A stretch of DNA of 64,000 nt from NCBI GenBank assembly GCA_963921825.1, contig OY997588.1, forward strand, positions 10,740,001-10,804,000. Reading direction: 5' to 3'. Position numbers and translations under genes: made by a program. Below, one piece after another: positions 1 through 13,079 of this stretch (the first letter of the stretch is position 1; each line of letters starts with the position of its first letter). Below the pieces are notes generated by a model. The model saw only the letters and a program-made list of their open reading frames with translations. It had not been told where the DNA came from and did not search any database. The DNA comes from Erodium maritimum. Lineage: Eukaryota; Streptophyta; Magnoliopsida; Geraniales; Geraniaceae.

Positions 1-1487
1 TACACTAGTTATTCTCATCCTAATCATGCATACTAGACACATCCATTTATTAGTAATTGAAAAGACGATTATTCTAGTTATTCGCATCCTATATGCAATT
101 CTAGGACTTTTCCGATTTTATTAACCTATTAGGCATACTAGTAATTGAAATACTCGAGTAGTTAGACTTTCCCTACCTTGTGGTCTTCCTCTAACAATTC
201 TCTGCTGTAACGCTCGCTTCACCTCCCCTCCGTTCTTTACACGGGTTCCGGAAAGGTCTTCGATCCTCGAGCTCGAAACCAAGGTCTTTGGGACACAAGT
301 AAACACCAAACAAGATCTAACTAAGAAGTAAAAGAAGACTCAAATACCACCCCAAAAGACCAGTTCAAAACAAGGATCGAAAATGACGGGAAACACCCCA
401 AAAGGACCCAAAACTGGTCTGCCACGGAAGAGGTCACGGAGCCGTGACACCACCCGTCACGGATGACGTCACAGAACCGTGACGTGTGCCGTCACGGAAT
501 CCCTCACGGAGCCGTGACGCCTCCCGTCACGGTATCCGTCATGGATCCATGGCAGGTCTGGGCAGACTCGCCCTCCTTCAACCTTCAACTCCTTTTTCCC
601 GAAAATTACCATCCAAACTCCATTTTCAGTCATCTCCAACACCCAAAACAGTGAAATACCTCCAAAAATCCACTACCCATGTCAACAAATAAACAAGTTT
701 CCAAGGATTCTCCAAACCACAATCAAATAAAAAAACTCCATGAAACCCAAGGATTTCAATCAAAACCCACCAAAGCTTCTTAACAACATCATCTAACACT
801 AACCCAATCAAACCCAACAACTTCTAGCAAAACCAAGCCAAAACCCAAGAAATGAAATGAAGGGAAAAGAGATTTAGATAGTTCCATTACCTCTAGGAGA
901 GTGAGATGAAGAAGATGGTGAGAATATAGAAAAGGAAGAGGTAGAAAATGGCCCCAAGTTGCCTCTTTTCCTTTGCTTCTTCTTCAAGACTCCATGGGAG
1001 CTCCTCTTTCTCTCTCTTTCCCTCTAGATGGTCGGCCAACACTAGCAAAAATGATGAAATTGTTGCTCCCTTTTTCTTTAATAGACCTAGTTGTACAAAG
1101 ACTAAAAGCCCCTCTTGATATTTCCCCCCTTAAAGGTCCTTAGGAGGGTACAATGGTCCAAGACCACTCATTTCCTCTCTTCAAATACTTTATGGACAAG
1201 TGTCCAAGTAGGGACCATAAATCTCCAATTTAAAATCCAGCACAATAATTAACTAGGTCTTAGTCGATAAAAAAATCTAATTTTGACCACTGTTGACTTT
1301 CCCCAATATTATACTCAAACGAAAGGAAACGGCCCAATTAAGCCAACCGTGATGACGGCTAAGCTTTTTGGGCCCCGGAAAATCCCCGAGTGACCTCCTG
1401 AGTCATCGGTTGACTTTTCCTATAGAAAGTCAAACTTGTCTTAGAAGTCACCGGTTCGACCGGGATCGACCGGGAGCGGTTCTTACA
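1..1487 (-). repeat. LTR retrotransposon LTR, copy D (cut by window edge)
   Basis: Read on the minus strand this begins TGTAAGAACCGC at 1487 and follows the same order of blocks as the LTRs at 18864-21427, 37158-39763 and 40454-43149. These blocks are the CGGTCGA-rich head, the 'gactcaggaggtcac' region, the AAGCTTAGCCGT-like block near 1350-1375 and a cluster of CGTCA/TGACG motifs at about 430-560. The full LTR is about 2.6 kb, so roughly 1.1 kb of its 3' part lies outside the window. No internal retrotransposon domain is visible next to it. The flank after the LTR start is GTTTC (1488-1492); its partner would lie outside the window. Confidence 0.85.
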
Positions 1488-1514
1488 GTTTCACCATCTC
1501 ACCACCCAAAAACT

Positions 1515-1925
1515 TAAATTATTCTCTAAATTTCAAGAAGGTTGTCGGAAAGATATTGATCGGGCTTTTATAGTCCTCCAAACACGTGGTGCATAATTTC
1601 ACGGTCCACTCGTGTTTGGAGCAAGAAGACTTTGGCTAATATCATGCACACTTGTATCATTGTACACAACATGATTATAGATGATGAACATGACCGGTAC
1701 GAAGAAAGAGATGAAGACTTTTATTACGACGCCCCTTCGAAAATACCAGATTGGACACCACCTGAACAATGACACCAAAGAGGGCCCTTGTCTTACCATC
1801 AACACTTGCCGCTCGAATCGAGGTGACAAATGATATCACCCACCGGCAACTCCAAGATATAACCTTGTTGAGCACATATGGGGTCATTTTGGAGCGTATT
1901 ACCAATCAAACGACGAGTTACAAAG
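1515..1925 (+). pseudogene. PIF/Harbinger transposase C-terminal remnant (HARBI1/Plant_tran type)
   Basis: Conceptual translation in shifting frames gives the C-terminal signature of plant PIF/Harbinger nucleases. First comes RKDIDRAFIVLQTR near 1545-1590, then IMHTCIIVHNMIIDDEHDRY (about 1640-1700), then RIEVTNDITHRQLQ (about 1813-1858) followed in another frame by LVEHIWGHFGAYY. Family knowledge: these correspond to the 'RKDVERAFGVLQ...ILHNMI' and 'H..LQ.DLVEHLW' motifs. At least two frameshifts separate the blocks. The N-terminal half, with the catalytic residues, is missing at the junction with the LTR that ends at 1487. It is a dead transposon fragment. Confidence 0.75.
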
Positions 1926-2219
1926 TTTTTTTCTCTGTAAGAATTGTTTTGTCAATGTGTTTTGGGTTGTATTATTCGGAAATGAATAAATTTAAAAGTT
2001 TCAATTCATTTAGTTATTTTATGTTTTTTTATCAGTGCATGTTTTTATTAAGAAGAGGAGTTGATATATGTTATTATTAATTAATTTTAATTTTCTTTAG
2101 TATTTACTATTTTAAACTATAATTTAATAAATTCAACAAAATATCAATTCGGCATCTAGTCAGCATTCACTCAGAACCAATGGGATGCGTGATTTCGGCT
2201 TGGCCTCCTAGTTAGTGGC

Positions 2220-3300
2220 ACAATTCTATCCCTGCGTATCTAATTTGATCTCCATAAGAGATGTATCAAACCAAGGGACCCCCGGCAGCTCTCGGTCACA
2301 CTCATGGACCCCATGTCCAATCCTACCACAATTGAAGCAGAAATTAGGCAATTTAGTGTAGGTCAGGGAGACCCGGACCGTGTATTGAAATTCCTGAAAC
2401 CTCAACAACAAGGAGCGGCGCAACGGACGGTCCAGAGTATGCCAGAATTGCACCTTGACCGCCTCTCCTCAACAGAACCCTCATTGGTCGCATGGGATGT
2501 CTACACATTCTCACAAGGCTGGCCCGATCGTCTACCCAATAACCTTTGTCCAAACTAAAGGAGGTAATACCTTGGCATGGACCTAGAGTTGCAACCGGTC
2601 CAAGTTGGGGAGATCCCGTGCCAGCGGGTCAATATACCCTACCAGCAGAGGATGACTATCAAACATCATGGTTCATTCATTCGAACCCAACATCAGGTCT
2701 TTTGGGACTCAAAAAAAGATGCTAACACCCCGAGCCCGACGCCGAGCGCCCCCACGCCTTGGTGATAATTCTGGGAATGAAGTCCTTTCGTGGGGGTTGT
2801 AGAGTCAGAAGCCTTTCGACCATGTTGAAACGCTGGCGAACTAGGAAGGCAAGGTCTATCAGGGTGAATGGCACGACCACCTCCATTTCTTCCTCCTCCG
2901 CGATAGAGTAAGTCAAGAGGCCTTCTTGAAGGGTATCCATGTGTGACAACACCAAATGTGGGGGTTGTGGGACAAAGATGGTCGATGGATCAGATGAGAC
3001 GGGGGGAACATCCCTGGAATCAACAGCGAGCCCTGTCGAAACGACATCGAGAGGACTGGAGCAGTGTAGTTGCGTGGCGATGGTAACGTGTCCGGGATGT
3101 GCAGTGTCATCCAGGCCTTAATCCTTAAAGACTCAAGACCATCAGAAGGAGATGGAGTGGGCGTCGACGAAGACTTTCTTGGAGGGGAAGTTAGGGCTAG
3201 GGTCCTTACAGGACGTCTCCTCTTTGGTTTGTTCGAGAGGCATGTCGACAAGGTTCACCCCGGAGAGAATGACATAAGTGCAGAGGTCAACATGGGGTTG
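2220..3300 (-). pseudogene. LINE ORF1-like remnant: DUF4283-type region and CCHC zinc knuckle
   Basis: Read on the minus strand, a CCHC knuckle CFNCGRIGHGVHEC lies at about 2300-2345 and is preceded by a 'YTKLPNF' segment, the usual arrangement in zf-CCHC_4 proteins of plant LINE ORF1. Upstream on that strand (about 2720-2955) is a segment with ILLTYSIAEEEE-like and 'RFNMVERLL' features that fits the N-terminal DUF4283-type domain. Beyond that is a basic, proline/serine-rich stretch to about 3250. The parts sit in different frames and are broken by stops, so this is a decayed copy. The DUF4283 assignment is weaker than the CCHC knuckle. Confidence 0.65.
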
Positions 3301-3805
3301 TCGACGGTGATGGACGGAGTTGGAGGCAAAGGCGGTTTGGAAGCAGATTGCTTTGGCTGTCTCTTCCTCCGTGCTTTAAAGGGGCTGATGACCTCGTGCA
3401 ATGGGCATGATGGTATGACCAAGATGACAGTCAAGGACTTCTGTATTGACATAGATGGAGGTGCAGAAAGTCTTATTGGTGACGTAATGACAAGAGAGTA
3501 TGTGTCATAATTAAGGCTAGAGAGGTTTCTAAAGAGGATAACACACGATAAGCATAGAGTAGGATATGTGGGTGCCTAATTTATGAGACTTCTTAACGTA
3601 ACATTTTGAGAAGTTAATTTTTTTTATAATGTAATTCACTTTTCAACCAAAAAAATCGACATGAAAAGATAAATAGAGGGTAAATTGGGTCAACGTCGTT
3701 GACTAATAAACGAGTCTAGACTGGGCTCCCAATAGAGGCTCGAGACAACATCATTGATCCACATGATATCCGTATTATTTTGAGGAAAGTGTGGATTATA
3801 TTAGA

Positions 3806-5058
3806 TTAAATCAAATCACCTGATAGGGTGTGATACAAAACATTCGGAACTGCCATTATGGCCCAATCAACTATACCCCACACATTAGCATTCCTAGCTA
3901 AAACATGCACTACTTTATTAGCGGAGCGACGAACAAACTGAATTTGCATCCTACAATGGTGTCCAAAAGCTGCCTGCATTCTTGAACCATAAGACCCAGA
4001 GGTGAAAGCATCTCCCCATCCTCATTAATTGCCTCAACAATCCCCAAACAGTCATATTCTCTCACCTCCACGGCCCAACCTGCCTCTTTCACCCATACCA
4101 GCGCTTCACGAATGCTTAATAATTCCACCATCTCTAGGTCACTACAGTCTGGGAACACGATACACTTGGCTGCTCTAAGAGTCCCCATCTCATCTCTACA
4201 CACCATGCCTCCCCCAACCCTATCAAGACTTAAAATAGTGCCATCGACATTAACCTTCAAAGCTCCCGGCCCCGTTTTTACCCATAAAGTACCTAACTTG
4301 GACCCCTTGTTTGTTGTCGTGGCTCTCTTCTGTGGGCTTCATTCTAGTCATGGAGCATTTCCAGCGCTCCAGACCAAGCTTCCTTTGGCGATCTTTGTTT
4401 CTACTCCTAGACTTTGATGTTTCTCGATCGTCAGAGTTCCCACCAGAAAATTAAAGCTTTCTCCAACAGGCCCTCCTCGTGCCTACTCATTATCGATTCC
4501 AGTCAAGCCTTCAAGTCCGTTCCGACCCCCGTTACTCCCAGTCCCAATCGGTTCCATACCGGGGCCACCTACATACAGCCAAAAAATTTATGTTGTTCTG
4601 TCTCCGGGAGGCCACACTCACCACATTCAGTTGTCACCGGCACATATCTCCCTCGGAGATTCACATTCGTAGGCAACGACCCAGTGAGCGCCCTCTGTGC
4701 CGTGTGCTTCACTTTCGGAGGGATTGACACCTTCCAAAAGCTCTTCCAGAATAATGCAGTGCTCTCCTCAACCCATCTGCCCTGTTTCCTCTAAAGCATT
4801 CTGTAAACATCCCTCTCCTTCAAGTTTCGTCTTTAGATCCCCACCAATATCAACTATCTTAACTGGGACTCTCGAAAGAGGGATGGAAGCAATAAGCGTT
4901 GTAGTGTCCGTACTGAAAAGACGGGAAATAGTGGCTCTATCCCACCTACTCGAGTCCGACAAGAACAACTTGACCACCCTCATGTCGCCATTGATTCCCG
5001 TCACAGGGTCCATCATCCGTCTCTCCCGAGGGAGCCACGAGGGACCCCGGATAATCAA
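3806..5058 (-). pseudogene. 5'-truncated LINE ORF2 3' end (RT tail and RNase H-like domain)
   Basis: The minus-strand translation starts at 5058 with a typical end-of-reverse-transcriptase segment (VKLFLSDSSRWDRATISRLF, then a run ending IPLSRVP). It continues through a degraded zinc-binding linker to an RNase H-like domain (RVT_3) that begins KVNVDGT at about 4260. The domain tail, FVRRSANKVVHVLARNA (about 3865-3935), lies in another frame after a frameshift near 3945. A stop follows at 3806-3808. The abrupt loss of coding similarity at about 5060 is the usual 5' truncation of retroposed LINEs. Another LINE ORF1 remnant lies downstream, so two elements are probably present. Confidence 0.75.
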
Positions 5059-5306
5059 TGTGCTAAATATTGTAACTTAAAATTTGTTTGGCACATGACA
5101 TGGAAATGGAATGGAACACCCTAATAGAAAATAGAAATAGTAGTAGTACTGTTCAGCTGTTACAAATATGGTACGTGTAACAGCCAATGAGATTGCAACA
5201 CGGCATCAGTAAATATAGCGTACAAAACCCCCAAAACAAAACTCGTCCACGGCGACCGGAGACCAATACAAGTCAGCCGGCGAGCGAGAGAGAGAGAATC
5301 GCAAAG

Positions 5307-8300
5307 ATGCATTCGTTCGGGTACAGAGCCAATGCTCTGCTAACGTTCGCGGTCACCATCCTCGCTATAATCTGCGCCTTTGCCTCCATCTCTGACAACT
5401 TCAACTTTCCAACCCCTACCTCCCAAGTCCAGGTCTCTTAGATCCCACTCTATTTTCATCTTTCATTTCCTGCATCTCGACTTTTTTTTATTATTATTTC
5501 TGATCGCAGGTTTTGAATATCAATCGGTTTCAAAAACATCCCAATGGAGACGAAGAGGTAATTTCTGTTAAATTTGCTGTATGCTGTAATGGATTTTGGT
5601 TTTTAATTGGTGGGTTTAATGACGATACCACAGTAGATGGACTTGTCATCTCTGCAAGTTCGTGAATTAGGGTTTAGCCAGCAATAGTGTAGTAGGTAGT
5701 GCACAATTCAATCTCAAGCAGTGATTTGGATCAGCACTTATCCCTTTTTGTGTAAATTGCCATGCTCAAAAGAAGATCCCAATCAAGCTCCAGAATTTAG
5801 GGTCATTATTTTATATTTTGTGAATCACTTCACAATTTTAATATCCATTCGAAGCTTTAATGCCTATTCCCCATCATAATAATATCCACCAAGTTATTAT
5901 TTTTGGTGAAAAGTTGGGGTCTGCTCTCATGTTTTTGTGTATTAGAAAGTGATGGTAGACTTTGTTCCGAGTTATGGAGATTGCATAGAGAAACCTTCAT
6001 AATTCGCGGGATGAATGTTCGTCAAAATATGGCATTACCAAGTTACCTACGTAGAATCATTATTGAGATTGGGTTCTTTGCTCTTTTGACCCCAAAGGAG
6101 CATGATGATACTAAGAATTGAATGTTCCTTCAGCTATCGGGTCTGTGAACCTCAATGCCTTGAGTAGTATGTGTCATGTGGATGATGTATATCCTTTGGA
6201 GCTCCATATGACTAGGTCAACAAATTAGAAGTTACTGGCAGTGTAAATCAGTCCTGGACAAGGATGAGAGGAATTATGTTCTCCATTCCAATTAACTAAA
6301 GAAGCAGTTTCACAGTAGTACATGTTGTCTTTTCGTTCTTTTTTTGTTTTGTGTGGAGCATACTGCCTTAGGTAGTTCTGCTAGCCAATGAGCAGCTATA
6401 AGTGGCTTCCCGGAATATCTGACAGATTGATTTAAGGTCAAAAGACTTTAACTGTTCCTGTTCATATGTTTGGGTTTGTATCTAGATGCAAGGTGAATTT
6501 TTATCTCCATCGATCACTGTGGTGAATACAGCCACATTATCAATGATTTAACTCGGTAATATCTGATGTTTAGTAATGTCCAAAAGTGCATCATGGTATT
6601 TAAACTGAGGTTAATGGAGATAACACATCAGCAGTTAACTTCTCATTTTCATAAAAATCACTGTAACCCTGTAATGAAGAATAACTCTATGGCAGATGCG
6701 AGAACTAGAATGTTTCATTTGTGGAATTGCATTTGTTACCATGGTACTTTGTGGTATTAAGCTGATGTGTTGTATTGACTGTGTTCTACTCAATTTTATA
6801 TCAAAATGCCTAACATTAATGCTTAAGACATACCATGGGCACAATTACTTCTTCAATGGGGCATGGTAGTGGAAGATTAAAGGGTTTACTTGGAGATAGG
6901 TGCATTTTTTTCTCTTGAAGTACATAGTTACTTTCTTATTTTTTGTTAGTCTAATAAAGCCGGACAGTTGTTTGATATGATTTATTAAGCATGTAAGCAT
7001 TGAGGTATTTTGGAAGATATGAATATATGTAGGGACCCTGTAGAATTAGAAATTTTCTGGGTTTGAAATTGTAATTTTCTCGTCCATAGAAACCTTTCGC
7101 TAAAATTAATAATACTACCTTAGTTACTCTTACCCACAGTGATAGACTAGTTGTTTGGTTACACAGGAATATGATGCCTAGGCACTGTTAGTACTAAAAC
7201 ATACATAGATCGATGACGGTTAAACTACACTGGCGTAGCTGTTAAGGAAGTTAGAAAAACAGTGATGGCCGTGAATTTGATGTCCTATTTATCTGTTAAA
7301 AAAGATCCTAAATTGTTTATTGCTTTAACACTAGTATGAACACTACAAATATATGTCTTGGAGTTGTAGCAAAAGCATTTTCTTATACTTGCTTTTGCAC
7401 CCATCTGTTAGGTATTTCAAACTTAAAATTTCAAGTTTTGAGCGTTAGTTTGGTTTGGTCGTCCACCTTGAAAGATCTCAGTAGAAGAAGCAATATGCCT
7501 ATAGAATTTAAAATATGCTACTCAGAAGATAAATATACAACATATGATTTTAACAATGGCCATCTGTTTAAATTGGCTTTCTTCTTTAATCACGCACTCA
7601 GTAATAATTCCTTACAGGCACATGGGAAGAGCTAGAAACATTGAAAACTCAATAAGCATATGTACATCATAAGATGTAGTTTGATGCTTGAAATATAAGT
7701 GTGTTAAATGAAATAAAACCAGTAAAATACAATTCTGCTTACTTAATTGAGATGGACGTGCTATCATTCTTATTGTTGTTGTAGTATATATAATTTTATT
7801 TACAAGTTGACCGTTCCATAGAAAAATGAAATTTCAAAAGGTATAAATATTCAAAGAAACCTACAGTTCCAGAGCACAATGTTACAGTAGACATAATGGA
7901 CGTGGTATACTTAGGAAGTTTTTCATAGCCATGAACCTCAGTATATAGTTAAGTGTGAGTATGTATGGATTGCGGCTTATGTATTGGGGTTGCTAACCTC
8001 TTAAATATCGGACTGACACTAAATGGTGTGACTAGTCATGCTCCTGAAGTAAGAGCAACAAATATTTTCTTTCATCCAATTATTCTCAGAGGCCCCCTCT
8101 TCCTGGTACTATTGCTTTTATGTTCTGTCCTTCAACATATATGAACTGAAACATTTAGAGAGTTTCTTTTTATGTAGGTCATCTTGCAATTTAACATAAC
8201 AGCTGATCTACAGTCGTTGTTTACATGGAACACCAAACAGGTGTGCTTTACTTTTAGCTACTCTCATTATAGTCCTTTTTTTGTTAAGCTATACTGATTG

Positions 8301-8930
8301 CTTATAAACTTGTTGGATGGTTGATATTGTTTCCTTATGCTTTAAGTCTCAAAATGATTTTAAATTCATCTATTTCTGCCTCAGGTTTTCGTGTTTTTAG
8401 CAGCTGAGTATGAAACCCCTTTGAATTCCTTGAACCAGGTGAGTTTTCATTCCTTTGGCTGAATTATTTTATTTTGGTTTTGTTGTGATACTATTTTCTT
8501 CAGAACATGAGAAGAAGAATACAATATACAACTACAACTGCTTGCTTTCTTTCACTCAATCATGACGTGCATAATAAGCACAATGGTAGCTTATTATTAC
8601 CTCCCTTTTTTCACACTGATTGGCAGGTGTCACTTTGGGATGGTATAATTGCCGCCAAAGAGCACGCCAAGTTTAGGATCCATACCCAGAACAAGTATCA
8701 CTTCATTGATCAAGTATGTGCCATATTTTGTAATATCCATTACAAGACCTAGACAGCTTTTTGTTTTCAAGCATAAAAATTAACCTCTCATTGTGATTGT
8801 GCAGGGAAGCAATCTCCGTGGAAGAAAGTTCAACATGACCTTGCACTGGCATGTCATGCCCAAGACTGGCAAGATGTTTGCAGACAAAATAGTCATGTCC
8901 GGGTTCAGGTTGCCTGAGGAATATAGATGA
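5307..8930 (+). CDS. SPC22: Signal peptidase complex subunit 3 (22/23 kDa type)
   Basis: Six exons, read from GT-AG sites and preserved phase: 5307-5432, 5510-5557, 8178-8240, 8385-8438, 8627-8713, 8805-8930. All introns are phase 0, and the product is 167 residues, the usual length of the plant protein. The start [16 protein letters not shown] matches the conserved N-terminus. Residues about 10-29 form the single signal-anchor membrane segment. The lumenal part carries [27 protein letters not shown] and the conserved tail [18 protein letters not shown]. Known role: a non-catalytic but essential subunit of the ER signal peptidase that removes signal peptides from secretory proteins. An N-glycosylation sequon (NMT) is present near the C-terminus. 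The second intron is 2.6 kb; the others are short. The Arabidopsis homologues are on chromosomes 3 and 5, so this gene is not part of the chromosome-1-like block that follows. Symbol by family similarity. Confidence 0.95.
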
Positions 8931-9698
8931 GGGTCTAGAGTTATAGTTCTTTCTTTTGCTGTAACTTTTATCCTTTTATATGGAGAGTTGAATCTGAATT
9001 AGAAAACTAGAAACAGGAATGTTTTTCAGACTGAGAAAGTAAACAAATATGGGTTAGGCAAATACATTTTAAATCCACAGACAATTGTTATTTTCCCAAT
9101 TCTTACAAATTTTTCTTCTTCAATTCAAGGAACCTTTCAACCTTCTCATGGAGGTTGAAGATGGCCTTAAACACTCCAAAAATAGGTTCGACTTTACCTA
9201 CATCATGTTCCTCTGACTTTTTTGTTAGTGTTTTGTTTCCACTCTTTATAAGACATTTGACATAAAGTCATTTATGCAAATATACTATTAATTATCAAAG
9301 GAGATGAAAGCTTGTTTTATTTGAGGAGAAATAATTTTAACAGTCTTGGATCAAATCAGTATTAAACTACACAAGTTTTTTTTTAAAAAAATTGGGATCA
9401 ATTTTTTTGGTGTTCGAATGGATCTTAGCTCAAAGATTAATACACACTAGTGATGTAAAAAAAGATATACTTGAATGAATATCACATTCTAATAATAAAA
9501 ATTTGAATCTAATTATAAAATTAAATAATCAAACTATTTTAGTACGATTCAATTATGAGTTTATGAGTCGTAATAAACTAACCCAACAATAGCAGTGGAT
9601 GCTCTACAGTCAACAGTTCGCAGATGATCCATCCAATCGAATCGATGAGCTGAGCTTCTGAATTTGCTCAAAAAAGGAGAGGCCTTTCTGGGAATGGC

Positions 9699-12600
9699 AT
9701 GGCCTTCTCTTTCTGCGACTCCCCTTTTCTCCAAACCTCAGCTCTCTCACTCTTCATCCTCTCCACTCTGCTCTTCTTCTTCCTCACTGCTCCCACTTCC
9801 CCAATCTACCCCGAAATCCCCCGCAGGTCCCTCCTTGCTTCCCCTCCTTTGATCTGCTCCGAACCCAATCTCACAACCTCCTCCGATGGACTCATCGACT
9901 ACTTCTCCCTCCACTTCTGCGTCTTCCAGCAAAACCCTCTTCTCTCAGTTCCTTCTCTCTCGCTCCTGCTCGTCTTCTACTTCTATTTCCTCATCAAGAC
10001 CGCCCAAGACCATTTCTCCATCGTCACCACCCGCCTCGCTTCCCTCCTCAATTTGACTCCCAGCATGGGCGCCATCACTCTACTCGCGCTCGGCAACGGC
10101 GCTCCCGACGTCTTCTCCTCCGTCGCCGCCGTCCGTGGCGGCCAGTACCGTACTGGGTTCGGAGCCATACTCTCGGCCGGAACTTTTGTTTCAGCCTTCG
10201 TTGTTGGGTTCGTGGCGATTAACGCCGCGCCGTTCCCGCTTGATCCGGCTCCGTTCGTGAGGGATGTGCTGTTCTACCTGATCGCGGCGTGGTTTCTGTT
10301 CTGGGTGTATCTTAGCGGGGAGATATTCCTCTGGCAGGCAATTGGGTTTGTGGGGTTTTATGCTTTTTTTGTTGGGTTTGTGTTTTGGATGGATTTGGGT
10401 TCCGGTGGACGATGCAAGAAGGGTGGGGCCGAACTGGGTTCGATTGGGGAAGCTAAGAGCTTTGTCACTCCGGATTGTGAGATCGGAAAAGTCATTAATA
10501 ATGAGGAGGATGGAAAGGCTGGTTCTGGGTTCTGTGCAGCTCTGGGAAAGGTACATTTTGCTGATGCATATTTAGAATTGCTCTTATTTTCACTGGTGGG
10601 TTTAGGATCTAGATCTGAACATTGTTGAATTGACTGATGGTGAAATACATGCAACATGAACTTCAGAGAATAGATTTGAAATATGATATCCACATAGGTT
10701 ACTTTCAGTTTTTAAATGACACAATACCTAGTAATCAAAACTTGTTGCCAAGCCCTGAGTTACTGAGCTTTTGCCTGAATCTTCACCCTGGAAGATGCTT
10801 CAGCACCTTAATCCATAGCTGACTATTGCATCAAGTAGAAAGATTATTACCGAGCCCTTTCTTACTTATGGTTACCAGGAATATTTATGCTGTAAGAAGG
10901 ATTGTAGCAAGTTTGTAGAACAGTATAGTTATTATAAGTTGGGACTGATTACTGATTACTGATTAGTAGCCCGTGTTTTCCATCCATCTAATTTTGCTTC
11001 AACTGGTTTTATAACCCTTTAATTGATTGACACCTATGGATCAAGTATGTGGGGATTTCAGATAGTGCTTTCTCTTATAAGTAGCAACTAGTATCACCAA
11101 ATGAACTGAATTTCAATAAATGAAGCCTTCTCTTATATTCCGGCAGGATTTCATCATTTTCCTTCTATGATGAATAGCATCCTATTCTCATATCCATGAA
11201 CAGCATTTTGGAGTTTGGTTCTACTTTTTAATTCCTTGTGCATTTTCTTAAATAGGCCTCTGTTTATCAAAGCTCCATTGGATGGAAAGATCGTTATCAA
11301 ACCTTGAAAAGCTGTTGCATATATTTACTTCATTCTCTAACTTCAAAGCAGCTTATGAAAACTTGCATGCTTTTCTTGATTGGAAGAAATGCACCATTTT
11401 GTTGGGGCTACACTGGAAGCCCCTAGTTGTTGTTTTCATCTTAAGATACACATTATAGATAATATATATGGTGGTGGGTGAAAGTAGCATGTTGGTTGCT
11501 GTTGTTTTTAGTTAAATAAGGTGCTAACTCAAGTATCATAATAATAAAAATAAACACAAATTTTAAGTTTGTTTTACACTGGTTGAGAGTAGAGTATAAA
11601 TGAGCTGAAGTGGTTATAATCTGTCATGTTGAATAAATTTTGTGGCCCTCTAGATTGAACATTGTGGAGAGTATTTTGGGGAAAGATGATTATACCAAAG
11701 CGTAAAGAGGTCTATTGGCATACAAAAAATCTGTGATGGTGATGTAATTTGAGACATCTTGGAGTACAGCTATTAGGAAGCTAAGTGTTGAGACAGACAA
11801 GATGAGGAAAGTGCTCTCTTTCAACTAGAGATCAACTGAATCGAATTGTCTGCTGGAATGTTGATTCAGGGATAAGGCATATATGGCTGTTTCCTACAGA
11901 CTGACATACCCTTCTTAGTTGTCACAATGAACAATGTGTTACTATATATATCTGTATTCGAACAACTTTTTAAATGTTGATTAACACCGAAGCCAAACTC
12001 AGCTTGGAAGAACGTAAAGAATGTTAAGTTCATTTTGAAATGGAAGGGTTCGATTACAGAAATTGATGATTGCGTTTCAAAAACTTATGAAAATCAAGTA
12101 GGATTTTTTGTTCCATGTTTTATGTAGGCTTTCTTGATCAGTAGCCCATTATATGTTTTCTTTTCTTGCATTCTGTTATTCAATGATTATACATTGATCA
12201 TGCATCATTTCATCATTGTTAATGTCATTAATTTCTAAATTTTCTTTTACTGTTATTTTTTGGTGTGTTCAATGGCTTTTTCCCCCTAACAAATCTGTTT
12301 TGTGGTGTGCACAGATCTGGAGAGCATGGGAGCTCCCTGTGTCGTTTCTTTTAAAGCTCACAATTCCCCAAACTGCACCTTGTGAATGGAGCAGGTTCTA
12401 CTCATCTGCCAATATAGCCGTTTGCCCACTTGCACTTCTGTATGCTTGCAACTCATTTATGCCATTTAATCATCCCGTTGTCTTCCTTCTTCCACATGTT
12501 CCTCTTCCTCTATGGTTTGTAGTACTCTTTGCAAGCTCCTCCCTTGCACTGCTCCATTTCATAATAGAAAAGGAAGCCCCCAAAACCGAGCAAATGCCTG

Positions 12601-13079
12601 TTGTGCTGATAGCATTTGTGATGAGTGTGTTCTGGATATCAACTGCAGCTGGGGAGCTGCTCAACTGCCTTGCAGCTCTTGGGGTACTTCTAGAGCTGCC
12701 TTCATCGCTCCTTGGGCTCACGGTGCTTGCATGGGGGAATTCAGTGGGAGATCTAGTTGCTGACGTGGCAGTTGCGAAAGCGGGTCATCCTGCAATGGCC
12801 ATGGCTGGGTGCTTTGCTGGGCCAATGTTTAACATGCTGGTTGGGCTGGGGACGGCACTGGTGATACAAACATCAAACACGTATCCCAATGCTTTTGAAC
12901 TTGATTTCCACATAGGGATTGTGATGGCATTTGTGTTCTTGTTCCTAAGCCTGATGGGTTCTCTGTTGGTTATAACTTGGTGTAGATTCAGGGTTCCAAG
13001 GTTCTGGGGATTCTGCCTGGTAGGCCTTTACATTGTTTTTATGGGAGTTAGCTTAATCATCTCCAAGTTTTCAGGGTGA
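9699..13079 (+). CDS. CCX5: Cation/calcium exchanger, CCX5-like
   Basis: Two exons: 9699-10550 (284 codons) and 12315-13079, with a phase-0 intron of 1.76 kb; the product is 538 residues. The protein is an integral membrane antiporter of the CaCA superfamily, with hydrophobic segments on both sides of a hydrophilic loop (about residues 235-285). The first alpha repeat carries the signature GNGAPD at residues 132-137 and the second carries GNSVGD at 425-430. These acidic motifs are the cation-binding sites of CCX/NCKX-type exchangers. The N-terminus (residues about 10-30) is a hydrophobic segment. Family knowledge: plant CCX proteins exchange K+ or Na+ for Ca2+ or other cations at endomembranes or the plasma membrane; substrate and location cannot be read from sequence. 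The intron in this position, the length and the next gene (NF-YC) favour the CCX5 branch rather than the intronless CCX1-4 type. Confidence 0.93.

Noticed and set aside
1769..2080. Plus-strand frame of 103 codons starting with MTPKRALVL
   Set aside because: The first part overlaps the Harbinger remnant in its true frame and then runs into AT-rich DNA.
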